NCBI RefSeq assembly: GCF_000711295.1
Contig: NZ_JOMJ01000003.1
Coordinates: forward strand, 1,809,501 to 1,873,500
Direction: 5' to 3'
Length of the DNA stretch: 64,000 bases
Source of the DNA: Desulfohalovibrio reitneri
GTDB lineage: Bacteria; Desulfobacterota; Desulfovibrionia; Desulfovibrionales; Desulfovibrionaceae
Below the pieces are notes generated by a model. That model worked only from the letters and a program-made list of their open reading frames with translations. It was not told the origin of the DNA and searched no databases. Below are positions 25,453 to 34,429 of the stretch, piece after piece (the first letter of the stretch is position 1; every line of letters starts with the position of its first letter). The position numbers and the translations under genes are program-made.

Positions 25453-26504
25453 TGCGGAGGACGAGGAACCTTGTTCCGGCCGCGCTGCTGTGCGCGGTCT
25501 GCCTGGCGCTGTTCGCGGGCGGCGACGCCCTGGCGCGCGAACAGGCGCTACCCTCGTGGGTGGAGGGTGAGACCTTCTCGCCCCGTCCGGCAATGCGCCG
25601 CACCAGCCTGACCGGCTACACCCGCGCCCGCCGCGTCATGGACCTGACCAGCGAGGAGCAGGGCAGGGTGGCCGAGGTGACTGCCGACGTGGGCGAGGCC
25701 CTGCCCGAGGGAGGCGTGTTCGCCCGGCTGGACACCACCTTCATCAAGATTTCCCTGCGCCGCAACCTCGCGGAGCAAAAACGCGTGCAATCCAACCTGG
25801 AGTACCTCCGCAAGGAGGTGGCCCGCTATTCCGATCTGGTGCGGAAGGACCTCTCCGACCAGTCAAACCTGGACAGGCTGCATTCCGAGGCCTCGCAGGC
25901 CGAATACAACCTGCAGTCCCTGCGCCAGGACGAGGCCGAGCTGCGGGAGCGGCTGGAACGCTCCGTAGTGCGGGGGCACGAGGGCTGGAAGGTGGTCATG
26001 CGCGGCGTGGAGCCGGGCACCTGGGTGCGGACCGGCGATGTTCTTGGCCGCGCCGGGGACTACTCCACCCTGCTGGTGCCCTACGCCCTGTCCCCCCGCG
26101 AGTACCAGCGCCTCATGGGCATGGATTCAGCGCCCGGGCTGTATTTTCCCGACCTGGGCGAGGACGGGCTGCGGATCCAGTCCCGCATTGAGCGCGTTTC
26201 CCCGGAATTCGACCCCGAGACCCGCAAGATCAACGTAGATCTGGCCGTTTCGGGCTTGCCGCGCATGCGCGGAGGGCTGCGGGCCGAGTTGGAGCTGGAA
26301 ATGCCCGACCCATCCGGCACCATGCTGGTCCCGGCCGCCTCGGTCGTGGAGCGCTACGAGGAGCATTGGCTGCTGGGCGCGGACGGCCGGCGGGTGCAGG
26401 TTTTCCTGCTCGGCCCCGGGCCTGACCGCACCGTGCGCGTGCGGACCGAGAACGGCGGCCGCCTGACGCCGGACAGGTCGTTCCAGGTCCATCCGGAGTT
26501 CTAG
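25452..26504 (+). CDS. RND efflux periplasmic adaptor (HlyD/MFP family)
   Basis: A 350-residue membrane fusion protein with a cleavable signal peptide (VPAALLCAVCLALFAGGDALA) and no lipobox. The barrel-sandwich half-motif GRVAEVTADVGEALPEGGVFARL is followed by a two-strand coiled-coil hairpin (about residues 95-170: RRNLAEQKRVQSNLEYLRKEV ... SEASQAEYNLQSLRQDEAEL), a lipoyl return and beta-barrel (RIERVSPEFDPETRKINVDL) and a membrane-proximal domain ending MLVPAASVVERYEEHWLL. It bridges the RND pump, encoded 3 bp downstream, to an outer-membrane channel, which is not encoded here. Confidence 0.9.
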   Translation: MRRTRNLVPAALLCAVCLALFAGGDALAREQALPSWVEGETFSPRPAMRRTSLTGYTRARRVMDLTSEEQGRVAEVTADVGEALPEGGVFARLDTTFIKISLRRNLAEQKRVQSNLEYLRKEVARYSDLVRKDLSDQSNLDRLHSEASQAEYNLQSLRQDEAELRERLERSVVRGHEGWKVVMRGVEPGTWVRTGDVLGRAGDYSTLLVPYALSPREYQRLMGMDSAPGLYFPDLGEDGLRIQSRIERVSPEFDPETRKINVDLAVSGLPRMRGGLRAELELEMPDPSGTMLVPAASVVERYEEHWLLGADGRRVQVFLLGPGPDRTVRVRTENGGRLTPDRSFQVHPEF

Positions 26505-26507
26505 GCC

Positions 26508-29500
26508 GTGGCCTTCTTCCGCTTCTTCCTCCGCCAGGTCGTCCTGGTGAACCTGCTCTTCGTGCTGTGCATCATCGTGGGGGGCATCGCCCTCTTCGAC
26601 CTGCCCGTGGAGCGCTATCCCAATGTTTCCATGGGCAAGGTGCAGATCACCACCATCCTGCCCGGCGCCTCGCCCGACGACATTGAATCCCTGGTCACGC
26701 GGGAAATCGAGGAATCGCTGGAGGACCTGGAGCAGGTGGAGTTCATCCAGTCCGTCTCCCACCGCGAACGCTCCATGGTCACGGTGAAGTTCATCGACGA
26801 TTCGGACTACCAGGCGCTGTACGACGAGTTGCGCCTGAAGGTCCTGTCCAACATGAACGAGTTGCCCGACGGCATCGACCCGCCCACCTTCACCTACGTG
26901 GACGTCTCGGAGTGGCTGCCCGTGGTGGTGGTCAACCTGGTGGGTGACCGCTCCAACCGGGCGCTGTCCCTCATGGCCGAGGAGATGAAGCTGGAGCTTC
27001 GCCGCATCCCCGGCGTGGAGGAAGTGGAAATCCAGGGCGACTACACCCGCGAGTTCCACGTCACCCTGGACCCGCGCAGGCTGGACAAGTTCGGCGTGAC
27101 CTTCGACGAGGTGGCCGGGGCGCTGGAGGCGGCCAACCTCTCGGTGCCCGCGGGCGACTACGAGAACGATGGCGGGCAGTTCGTGGTGCGGGTGGACGAG
27201 CGCTTCCGCTCCCGCTCAGAAGTGGCCGGGACCGTCATCCGCCGCGACGGAGACGGCTCCTTCCTCACCGTGGGCGACGTCATGGCCGACGCCCGCATGG
27301 ACTACCGGGAGCCCTTCGTGGTCACTTCGGTCAACGGCCGCGACGCGGTGCGGATGACCGTCAAAAAGACCAGGGACGGCAACGCCCTGGACATCGTGCC
27401 CAAGGTGGAGGAGGTGGTGGAGCGCTTCCGGCCGGGCCTGGAGGGGGAAGGCGTGGACGTGGTCCTCACCCGCGACCAGCGGGTGCAGATAGACGACGCC
27501 GTGTCCACCCTGGGCAACAATCTGCTGCTGGGCATCCTGCTCGTCTTTCTCCTCATCTTCGCCTTCATGGGGCTGCGCAACGCCATCCTCACCGTGGTGG
27601 GCATCCCCTTCGCCTTCCTGGTGACCATGATCTTCATGTGGCTGGGCGGCTTCTCCCTCAACGAGATCACCCTTTTCTCCTTCGTCCTGGTCACGGGCAT
27701 CATCGTGGACGACGCCATCGTGGTCATCGAGAACATCTACCGCCACCTGCAGGAGGGCCTGTCCCTGCGCAAGGCTGCGGTGCGCGGTGCCTCCGAGGTG
27801 GCCGCTCCGGTTCTGGCGGCCACATCCACCACCGTGGCCGCCTTCATGCCCATGCTCATGATGAGCGGTTCCACCGGGGAGTTCTTCGCCCAGATCCCCA
27901 TAGCCGTCTCCGTGGCCATCGCCGCCTCCCTCTTCGAGTGCCTCATCGTGCTGCCACCGCACTTTGTGGACTGGCCCGGGGCCAAGTGGGCCCAGCGCGA
28001 GGCGGAGCAGCACTCCGGGGAGAAACGGCGCTGGATCATGCGCGTTCTCTCCCGCGCCACGGACCGCATCACCGCCTTCGTCACCCGCTTCCGCTTCACT
28101 TCCCTGGGGGTTGTCCTGGTGGCCTTCGTGGTGGCCATGGCCATGCTGGTACTGTCCATCACCGGCAAGGCGTCCTTCGTGCGCATCGAGTTCTTCCCGG
28201 AGGAGTACTACGTCTACTTCGTGGACGTGGAAGGACCCACCACCGCCTCCACCGAACAGACATCGGCCAAGCTCAAGCGGCTCTCCCGCGAAATCATGGA
28301 GGGGGACAAGGGGAGCGCCTGGGTCTCCGCCACCGCCCTGGCGGGCTTTTACACCGACGAGGACTACGAACAGGTATTCGGCTCCAACCTCGGCCACATC
28401 GCGGTGGAACTGCCCCGCAAGGCCCAGTGGCGCTTTCCGGACAATCCGGAAAACGACGTGGGCCGCCACCTGGACTACATGCGCGACAAGCTCGCCCCGC
28501 TGCAACAAGGCGGGTGGGACATCCGCGTGCGTCCGGAACCCGCCGGACCGCCCACGGGCAAGGACGTGACCATCCGCGTGGTGGGTCCCAACCCGGACAA
28601 CGTGGACGCCCTGACCAATGAGATGAAACGCTTCCTGCGTGAGGCGGACTTCAACCAGTACATGGTGGACCTGACCGACAACCGGGGACAGCCCACCCGG
28701 GTACTGCGCTTCCGCGTGGACGAGCGGCGGGCCAGGGAGTACGGCCTGACCACCGGCCGGGTGGCCACGCTGGCCGGGTCAATCCTGGACGGGAGGTTCG
28801 TGGGCGAGTTCCGGGCCGAGGACGAGGACGTGGACCTGCGCCTCAAGGTGGACGAGCGCTTCCTGCCCCAGCCCCAGCGCGCCCTGGACATCCCCCTGGT
28901 GCAGCACCCCTCGGGGCCGGTGCGCCTGGGCGACGTGGCCGAGTTGGCGACATACGAGGAGCCCAACAAGCTCAACCGCTACCAGAACAACCGGGCCATC
29001 ACCATCTCCGCCAACCTGGCGGAGGGCTCGCCCGTGTCCACGCCGGAAATCGTCAACGCCTGCCGGGAGCACTTCCAGAGCATAAAACAGGACTACTCCG
29101 GGGCGGAACTCTCCTTCGCCGGCGAATTCGAGTCCACCCAGCGCTCTTTCACCTCGCTTTTCTACGCCTTCGGCGTGGCCATCCTGACCATCTACCTCAT
29201 CCTGGCCACCCAGTTCCGCTCCTACCTGCAGCCGGCAATTATCCTCTCGGCCGTGGTCTTCTCCCTCATCGGCGTGGTCTTCGGCAAATTCCTCACTCAG
29301 GGCCTCTTCACCGTGAACTCCTTCATCGCCACCGTGGGCGTCACCGGCGTGGTGGTCAACGACTCCCTGGTGCTGGTGGACTTCATCAACCGGGGCTACC
29401 GCTCCGGCCTCTCCCGCAAGGAAGCCATCCGCGAAGGCATCCGCGTGCGGCTGCGGCCCATCCTGCTGACCACCCTGACCACCTCCCTGGGCCTGCTGCC

Positions 29501-29687
29501 CATGGCCATCGGCATCCCCACCTACTCCACCACCTGGGGCACAATGGCCTCCACCTTCGTCACCGGCCTCTTCACCGCCACCTTCCTGACCCTCTTCATC
29601 GTGCCCATCGAATGGGACCTCCTCATCGGCCTGGCCGAACGCTTCGGCTCCAAGACCAGAGGGGAGGAGCACGGCGACGAAACGTGA
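26508..29687 (+). CDS. RND-family efflux transporter permease
   Basis: A 1059-residue inner-membrane pump (AcrB/MexB fold), GTG start at 26508 directly after the adaptor stop. The N-terminal helix is followed by the porter domain (PLPGA-like TTILPGASPDDIESLVTREI), then helices TM2-TM6 from LGNNLLLGILLVFLLIFAFMG. The proton-relay acidic pair in TM4 is VLVTGIIVDDAIVVIENI. The second half repeats the pattern, with TVGVTGVVVNDSLVLVDFIN and RPILLTTLTTSLGLLPMAIG. The sequence groups more with the broad metal/drug HAE-1-like branch than with CusA; the substrate is unknown. Confidence 0.92.
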   Translation: MAFFRFFLRQVVLVNLLFVLCIIVGGIALFDLPVERYPNVSMGKVQITTILPGASPDDIESLVTREIEESLEDLEQVEFIQSVSHRERSMVTVKFIDDSDYQALYDELRLKVLSNMNELPDGIDPPTFTYVDVSEWLPVVVVNLVGDRSNRALSLMAEEMKLELRRIPGVEEVEIQGDYTREFHVTLDPRRLDKFGVTFDEVAGALEAANLSVPAGDYENDGGQFVVRVDERFRSRSEVAGTVIRRDGDGSFLTVGDVMADARMDYREPFVVTSVNGRDAVRMTVKKTRDGNALDIVPKVEEVVERFRPGLEGEGVDVVLTRDQRVQIDDAVSTLGNNLLLGILLVFLLIFAFMGLRNAILTVVGIPFAFLVTMIFMWLGGFSLNEITLFSFVLVTGIIVDDAIVVIENIYRHLQEGLSLRKAAVRGASEVAAPVLAATSTTVAAFMPMLMMSGSTGEFFAQIPIAVSVAIAASLFECLIVLPPHFVDWPGAKWAQREAEQHSGEKRRWIMRVLSRATDRITAFVTRFRFTSLGVVLVAFVVAMAMLVLSITGKASFVRIEFFPEEYYVYFVDVEGPTTASTEQTSAKLKRLSREIMEGDKGSAWVSATALAGFYTDEDYEQVFGSNLGHIAVELPRKAQWRFPDNPENDVGRHLDYMRDKLAPLQQGGWDIRVRPEPAGPPTGKDVTIRVVGPNPDNVDALTNEMKRFLREADFNQYMVDLTDNRGQPTRVLRFRVDERRAREYGLTTGRVATLAGSILDGRFVGEFRAEDEDVDLRLKVDERFLPQPQRALDIPLVQHPSGPVRLGDVAELATYEEPNKLNRYQNNRAITISANLAEGSPVSTPEIVNACREHFQSIKQDYSGAELSFAGEFESTQRSFTSLFYAFGVAILTIYLILATQFRSYLQPAIILSAVVFSLIGVVFGKFLTQGLFTVNSFIATVGVTGVVVNDSLVLVDFINRGYRSGLSRKEAIREGIRVRLRPILLTTLTTSLGLLPMAIGIPTYSTTWGTMASTFVTGLFTATFLTLFIVPIEWDLLIGLAERFGSKTRGEEHGDET

Positions 29688-29728
29688 AACCGGCGGTGAA
29701 CGGGCCGTACCCGTCCACCGCCGGTTTC
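29686..29728. terminator. Bidirectional stem-loop between the pump gene and the nif ferredoxin gene
   Basis: GAAACCGGCGGTG (29686-29698) pairs perfectly with CACCGCCGGTTTC (29716-29728), with further pairing inside. It overlaps the last two bases of the RND stop codon and lies between two convergent genes, so it can serve both. T-runs are weak on both sides. Confidence 0.65.
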
Positions 29729-29774
29729 CCCGTTTCGCTGGAGGAGCGCCGTGGTGCCGCTCCAACCATTCCCC

Positions 29775-30089
29775 CTACGCCTCGAACAGCAGGCGGTCCT
29801 CACAGGGTTCGTTGTCTTCGAGGGCGTCGAGGATTTCGTCCACGGTCTCTTCGGAGTCCACGGTCTTGTACCACCAGTTGTTGGGCTGGACGACCATGAC
29901 GGGGCCGTCGTCGCACTGCTTCATGCAGCCGGTGGTGGTGAGCAGGGCGTCGATGCCCCGGTCGAGGATTTCGGTTTCGATGTACTGGGCCAGGTCCACG
30001 GCGTCCTTTTTGTGGCAGACGCCTTTGGGTTCCCCTTTGGCGCGGAAGGAATTGCAGAGGAGGATGTGGTAGGTGGGCTTGGTGGCCAT
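29775..30089 (-). CDS. Thioredoxin-like [2Fe-2S] ferredoxin of the nif operon
   Basis: A 104-residue protein whose cysteines C12-x12-C25-x29-C55-x3-C59 match the thioredoxin-like [2Fe-2S] ferredoxins (Clostridium pasteurianum 2Fe-Fd, Azotobacter FeS protein I). The GCMKQCDDGPVMVVQPNNWW segment is characteristic. The clostridial homologue is known to interact with the MoFe protein, so a role in electron supply, protection or cluster handling of nitrogenase is plausible; which one is open. It is the last gene of the nif operon, 43 bp after the NifB-like gene, and ends at a bidirectional stem-loop. Confidence 0.88.
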   Translation of the reverse strand: MATKPTYHILLCNSFRAKGEPKGVCHKKDAVDLAQYIETEILDRGIDALLTTTGCMKQCDDGPVMVVQPNNWWYKTVDSEETVDEILDALEDNEPCEDRLLFEA

Positions 30090-30132
30090 GGGCGCTCCTT
30101 ATTTGGCTGGGTGTGAGGGTGGATGACGCGGG

Positions 30133-31260
30133 TCAGCGCATGGATTTGGGCAGTTTGCCCGCGTTGGGCGTAACGCCGAATACGCGGGCGGCGGCGGATT
30201 CGATGGGTCCGGGGGCGACCAGGACGGGCACGCCGTTGCGGCCCAGCACGCGGGCGGGGTTTTCCCCGGCCGAGGCCACCACCACGGCGCGGCAGTCGGC
30301 CAGGGTTTCGGCCAGGGTCTGCCAGCGCCGGTCGCCTCCGCCCCGGGGCGGGGCGGTCCGTTTTTCCCGCAGGGTGATCATGTTCTCCACCAGTTCGTAG
30401 ATGAGCAGGTGCTCGGCCTGCCCCAGGTGGGTGTCCACGGCCGAGGCGTCGGAGGAGGCCACGGCCAGGTGGGGTTTGGAGGCGTCGTAGAGGGTGGACT
30501 CGTCCGGGGCCAGGGGTTCCCGGCCGCTGTCGTGGGAGAAGTCCGGCTCCATGAGGTCGATGTGCCGCGCGGCCTCGGCCTTGGCCGTTTCCAGGGCTTC
30601 GGGGCCTGGATCGGCCTCGCCCTCGCCGGAGCGCGCCGGGTGGACGGCCATGGCGCTGGCCCCGCCCTCGGCGGCCCAGGCGGCCACTTCCCCGGCCTCG
30701 TCCTCGTTGACGCCCTTGGCCAGCACCATGTCCACCTTCACTGCGATGCCCGCCCCTGTCAGGGCGGCCAGGGCCTCGTCCTGGGCCCGAAGCAGCAGGG
30801 GGCAGGCCTCGTCCAGGTGCAGGTTGCGCTTGGCTGGGCGAATCCAGTTGTGGAAGGCGCGGCAGGTCTCGGCGCGGCGGGTGGACACGGCCAGCCCCAC
30901 CTGGCTCACCCCGGCGCTGGCCAGGTCCGTCGCCAGTTCGGCCGCGCCCAGGCCGCAGGTGAAGAGGGACACGGGCACGTCCGGATAGATGGCGCACAGG
31001 GCGCGCACGGTGTCCAGGGTGCGCTGCGGGTCGGCCAGGGGGTCGCCGGGTCCCACCAGGGAGAACACCGAGGGCGGGGCCCCCATGTTCACCGAGGCCT
31101 CGGCCAGGGCCACGGCCTGGCTTGGGGAGGCGGCCTCGCCGTCCGGCTCGTCCCGGGCCGCGTAGCGTGGCCCGGCCAGGGCGCGGACTCCCACGGGCAG
31201 CCGCAGGGGCCTGCGGGAGCAAGGCTTGGCGGTGGCGCACTGGTGGCGGGTGTCGGGCAT
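30133..31260 (-). CDS. NifB-like protein lacking radical-SAM cysteines, with C-terminal NifX-like domain
   Basis: A 375-residue protein in the nif operon. The body aligns with NifB: RPLRLPV at the usual GRIHLPV, SLVGPGDPLADPQRTLDTVRAL, ALTGAGIAVKVDMVLAKGVNED. But the place of the NifB motif ACNIQCNYC reads RALAGPRYA: all three SAM-cluster cysteines are replaced, and the only cysteines upstream are C8 and C14. The C-terminal 110 residues form an intact NifX-like domain (VDTHLGQAEHLLIYEL, CRAVVVASAGENPARVL). The frame is continuous, so this is not a simple frameshift. A cofactor-carrier, scaffold or regulatory role is inferred; a true NifB is expected elsewhere. Starts at ATG 31260 with AAAGGAAG upstream. 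Confidence 0.72.
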   Translation of the reverse strand: MPDTRHQCATAKPCSRRPLRLPVGVRALAGPRYAARDEPDGEAASPSQAVALAEASVNMGAPPSVFSLVGPGDPLADPQRTLDTVRALCAIYPDVPVSLFTCGLGAAELATDLASAGVSQVGLAVSTRRAETCRAFHNWIRPAKRNLHLDEACPLLLRAQDEALAALTGAGIAVKVDMVLAKGVNEDEAGEVAAWAAEGGASAMAVHPARSGEGEADPGPEALETAKAEAARHIDLMEPDFSHDSGREPLAPDESTLYDASKPHLAVASSDASAVDTHLGQAEHLLIYELVENMITLREKRTAPPRGGGDRRWQTLAETLADCRAVVVASAGENPARVLGRNGVPVLVAPGPIESAAARVFGVTPNAGKLPKSMR

Positions 31261-31299
31261 GGTTCTTCCTTTGGCGCGGGTGGTTTGCCTGGAAGGAGG

Positions 31300-31326
31300 G
31301 GGACGGCCCCGGCGCGGGGCCGTCCC
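31300..31326 (-). promoter_or_regulatory. Stem-loop between nifK and the NifB-like gene
   Basis: GGGACGGCCCC (31300-31310) and GGGGCCGTCCC (31316-31326) form an 11-bp perfect stem with a 5-nt loop inside the 77-bp gap. There is no T-run on the minus strand, so it is more likely an mRNA 3'-stabilising or processing element that keeps nifHDK transcripts abundant relative to the downstream genes than a full terminator. Confidence 0.55.
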
Positions 31327-31337
31327 GTTGGATGGCG

Positions 31338-32723
31338 TCAGTAGACCAGTTCGAAGGACTCCTCGGTGGAATCGCGGTCCATGCGGTCCAGCAGGGCGTT
31401 CAGGATCTGCTCCAGCAGCCGGATGCCGCCCTTGTAGCCCGCGGTGGGGAAGTACTGGTGGCCCTGGCGGTCCAGGATGGGGAAGCCGTGGCGCACCAGC
31501 GGAGTGTCCTCGTCGCGGGCGATGTACTTGCAGTAGGTGTTGCCCAGGACCAGATCCACGGGCTCGGCCTTCATCCACTGGTGCAGGTGGAAGAGGTCGC
31601 CGCCGGCCTTGACGTTGTAGGGCGCGTGCATGTCCGTGGCCTCCATGATCTCGTCGATGCGCTTCTGGAAGCGCTTGCCCGGCGTGCCGGTGACGATGTG
31701 CACGGGCAGCATGTCCACGGAGCGCATGAACTCCACCAGGGAGATGACCTGGTCCGGGTCCCCGGCGATGGCCACCTTCTTGTGGAAGAAGTACTGGTGC
31801 ATGTCGGAGATGAGGTCCACCAGCTGGCCGCGCTCGAAGTCGATCTCTCCGGGAACGTTGGCCCCGGCTATCTGGCGCAGGGCGTCGATGAAGCGGTCGG
31901 TGGCGGCCAAGCCGATGGGCAGGTCCAGCACCTTGCAGGGCACCTTGTACTCGCTGTCCAGGTAGCGGGCCGCTTCGGCCGATGCCCATTCGCCCAGGGC
32001 CAGGGTTCCGGCGGAGTCGGCCGTGGAGGCCAGCTCGTCCACTGTGACCCCGGCGTTGGGGAAGACGTCGTATTCCCCGGTGAGGGGGCCGTTGAGCACC
32101 CCGGAGGTGTCCGGGAAGAGGATGTGCTTCACGCCCATCAGCCCGGCCAGCCGCTTCAGCTCGGCCATGTCCGAGGGCTCCACGAAGCCGGGGATGATGT
32201 TGATCTTGCCGTTCTTCTGTCCGGTGCGCTTGGCCAGGCACTTGACCATGCCCTTGACCATGTTGGCGTAGCCGGTGACGTGCGAGCCCGCGTAGGACGG
32301 GGTGGGCGCGCCGATGACGGTCTTGCCCTCTGGGATCTTGCCGTCGCTGCGGGCCTTGTCAACGATCTGGTAGATGTCGTCGCCGATGGTCTCCGACAGG
32401 CAGGTAGTGTGCACCGCGATGACGTCGGGCTCATAGACGCTGAAGATGTTGACGATGGCCTGCAGGAGGTTGGCCTGGCCGCCGAACACGCTGGCTCCCT
32501 CGGTAAAGGAGGAGGTGGAGGCGACCACGGGCTCCTTGTAGTGCCTCGTCAGGGTGGAGCGGTGGTAGGCGCAGCAACCCTGGGAGCCGTGGGAGTGGGG
32601 CAGGCAGCCCTTGATGCCGAAGGCGGCGTACATGGCCCCGATGGGCTGGCACGTCTTGGCCGGGTTGATGGTCAGCGCCTTGCGCTCGATGAATTCCTCG
32701 GGTGTATGTCTGAGCAGGGTCAT
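31338..32723 (-). CDS. nifK: Nitrogenase molybdenum-iron protein beta chain
   Basis: A 461-residue NifK started at ATG 32723 (MTLLRHTPEEFIERKALTIN). The P-cluster cysteines are in PAKTCQPIGAM, GCCAYHRS and VHTTCLSETIGDD. The N-terminus is about 50 residues shorter than in Azotobacter, the same feature seen in Clostridium pasteurianum NifK, and pairs with the insertion-bearing NifD here. With NifD it forms the alpha2beta2 dinitrogenase; NifK mainly holds the P-cluster. It starts 17 bp after nifD. A longer frame to 32786 overlaps nifD and is not used. Confidence 0.97.
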   Translation of the reverse strand: MTLLRHTPEEFIERKALTINPAKTCQPIGAMYAAFGIKGCLPHSHGSQGCCAYHRSTLTRHYKEPVVASTSSFTEGASVFGGQANLLQAIVNIFSVYEPDVIAVHTTCLSETIGDDIYQIVDKARSDGKIPEGKTVIGAPTPSYAGSHVTGYANMVKGMVKCLAKRTGQKNGKINIIPGFVEPSDMAELKRLAGLMGVKHILFPDTSGVLNGPLTGEYDVFPNAGVTVDELASTADSAGTLALGEWASAEAARYLDSEYKVPCKVLDLPIGLAATDRFIDALRQIAGANVPGEIDFERGQLVDLISDMHQYFFHKKVAIAGDPDQVISLVEFMRSVDMLPVHIVTGTPGKRFQKRIDEIMEATDMHAPYNVKAGGDLFHLHQWMKAEPVDLVLGNTYCKYIARDEDTPLVRHGFPILDRQGHQYFPTAGYKGGIRLLEQILNALLDRMDRDSTEESFELVY

Positions 32724-32740
32724 GTCGTCGCTCCAGCCGG

Positions 32741-34399
32741 TTATTCCCAGACGTAGGAACCGGTCAGTTCGGGGTTTTCTTCCCAAGGGGCCTTCATGAA
32801 GGACCAGACCTTGGAGTTCACCAGGCGATCAATCTCGTGGTAGAAGTTCACCGCGCCCTCGAACCCGGCGTAGGGGCCGCCGGAGTCGTAGGAGTGCAGC
32901 TGCTTCATGGGCACGCCCATCTTCTGGATGGAGAACTTTTCCTTGATGCCGGCGCAGAAGAGATCCGGCTTGTAGATCTCCACCAGCCGTTCGGCCTCGT
33001 GCTGGTTGAGGTCGTCCACAGCCAGGGTGTCCTTCTCCATGTCGGCCATCATGCCCTCGTATTCCCTGAAGAACTCGCCGCTTTTCTCCAGCTCGGCCAT
33101 TTCCTCGGGCGACTTGCGCGGCTGGAAGCGGTGCTCGTCCGGGCAGACCTCCAGCTCCTCGATGTTGCGCGAGTCGGCGTCGATCTTAATGTCCGGGATG
33201 ACGCGGCGGCCCTCGTAGTCGTCGCGGTGGGCGAACTCGTACCCCGCGGCCTGGGTCTTCATGCCGATCTCTGCGAACAGCTCCTGGTAGTGGTGGGCCC
33301 GCGAGCCGCCCACGAAGAGCATGGCCGTCTTACCCTCGGTGCGGGGTCGCACCTCGTCGCGAGCCTTCTCCACGGCGGCCATCTCCTCGGCGATGACCTC
33401 CTCGACGCGGTCCTTCAGCTTCTTGTCGCCGAAGTACTCGGCGATTTTGCGCAGGGACTTGGCCGTGGCCTCGGCCCCAATGAAGTTCACCTTGATCCAG
33501 GGGATGCCGTACTTCTCCTCCATCATCTCGGCCACGTAGTTGATGGAGCGGTGGCACATGATGGCGTTGAGGTCGGCGGTGTGAGCCCGGGCGAACTGCT
33601 CGTAGGTGGAGTTGCCGGAGAAGGTGGAGACCAGGGTGATGCCGCATCGCTCCATGATGTCCTCGATGACGAAGGCATCGCCGCCTATGTTGTACTCGCC
33701 CAGGAGATTGATGCGGTATTCGCCCTCCACGCCCTTGTCCTGCTCGCCCACGACGTGGGTGAAGATCTGGTTGTTGGCGATATGGTGGCCCGCGGACTGG
33801 GAGACGCCCTTGTACCCCTCGCAGGAGAAGGCGAAGACGTTCACCGGGTTGTCCGGGTTCTGCTCATTGAGTTTCTTCTTCATCTCCCGAGCCACGGAGT
33901 GCACGTCGTCGCCGATAAGGCCCACCGGGCAGGTGGAAAAGACGGCGATGGCCTTGGGATGGAAGGCGTCGTAAGCCTCCTGGATGGCCTGGGCCAGCTT
34001 CTTCTCCCCGCCGAAAACGATGTCGTTCTCGTTCATGTCGGTGGAGAAGCTGTAGGTCATGTAGTTCTCTTTCTCGTCGCCCGTGGCGTCGGTCTGGTTG
34101 CGGCGGGTGAGCCAGGAGTAGAAACCGCAGCCGATGGGGCCGTGGGTGATGTTGACGATGTCACGGGTGGGCCCGAGGATGACGCCCTTGCAGCCGGCGT
34201 AGGTGCAGCCCCGCATGGTGATGATGCCGGGGATGGTGCGCACGTTGGCCGAGATCTCTGGCGGGGTCCTGCCCTGGCCCTCGTTGATCATGATCTGCTT
34301 GGCGCGCTTGCGGGCGACCTTGGGCGGGTACTTCTTGAGAAGCTCCTGCTTCACGTCGGTGGGGTCTATGGAGACCGCCTTCTTCTTCTTGACTGCCAT
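32741..34399 (-). CDS. nifD: Nitrogenase molybdenum-iron protein alpha chain
   Basis: A 552-residue NifD. P-cluster cysteines are in MRGCTYAGCKGV and GPIGCGFYS; FeMo-co ligands are the cysteine in IMCHRSINYV and the histidine of QLHSYDSGGPYAG. Active-site residues equivalent to Azotobacter V70, R96, Q191 and H195 are present (CKGV, LTRRN, GVSQSAGHH). It is about 60 residues longer than Azotobacter NifD, with an insertion around residues 380-440 (AHRDDYEGRRVIPDIKIDAD to MMADMEKDTL), the Clostridium-type form. Near the cofactor histidine, the Azotobacter WDYSGPYH is replaced by YDSGGPYA. nifI1-nifI2 precede it, as in archaeal and clostridial operons. Confidence 0.97.
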   Translation of the reverse strand: MAVKKKKAVSIDPTDVKQELLKKYPPKVARKRAKQIMINEGQGRTPPEISANVRTIPGIITMRGCTYAGCKGVILGPTRDIVNITHGPIGCGFYSWLTRRNQTDATGDEKENYMTYSFSTDMNENDIVFGGEKKLAQAIQEAYDAFHPKAIAVFSTCPVGLIGDDVHSVAREMKKKLNEQNPDNPVNVFAFSCEGYKGVSQSAGHHIANNQIFTHVVGEQDKGVEGEYRINLLGEYNIGGDAFVIEDIMERCGITLVSTFSGNSTYEQFARAHTADLNAIMCHRSINYVAEMMEEKYGIPWIKVNFIGAEATAKSLRKIAEYFGDKKLKDRVEEVIAEEMAAVEKARDEVRPRTEGKTAMLFVGGSRAHHYQELFAEIGMKTQAAGYEFAHRDDYEGRRVIPDIKIDADSRNIEELEVCPDEHRFQPRKSPEEMAELEKSGEFFREYEGMMADMEKDTLAVDDLNQHEAERLVEIYKPDLFCAGIKEKFSIQKMGVPMKQLHSYDSGGPYAGFEGAVNFYHEIDRLVNSKVWSFMKAPWEENPELTGSYVWE

Positions 34400-34429
34400 G
34401 AGTGGCTCCCTCGCGAGGATCGCGGTTGC

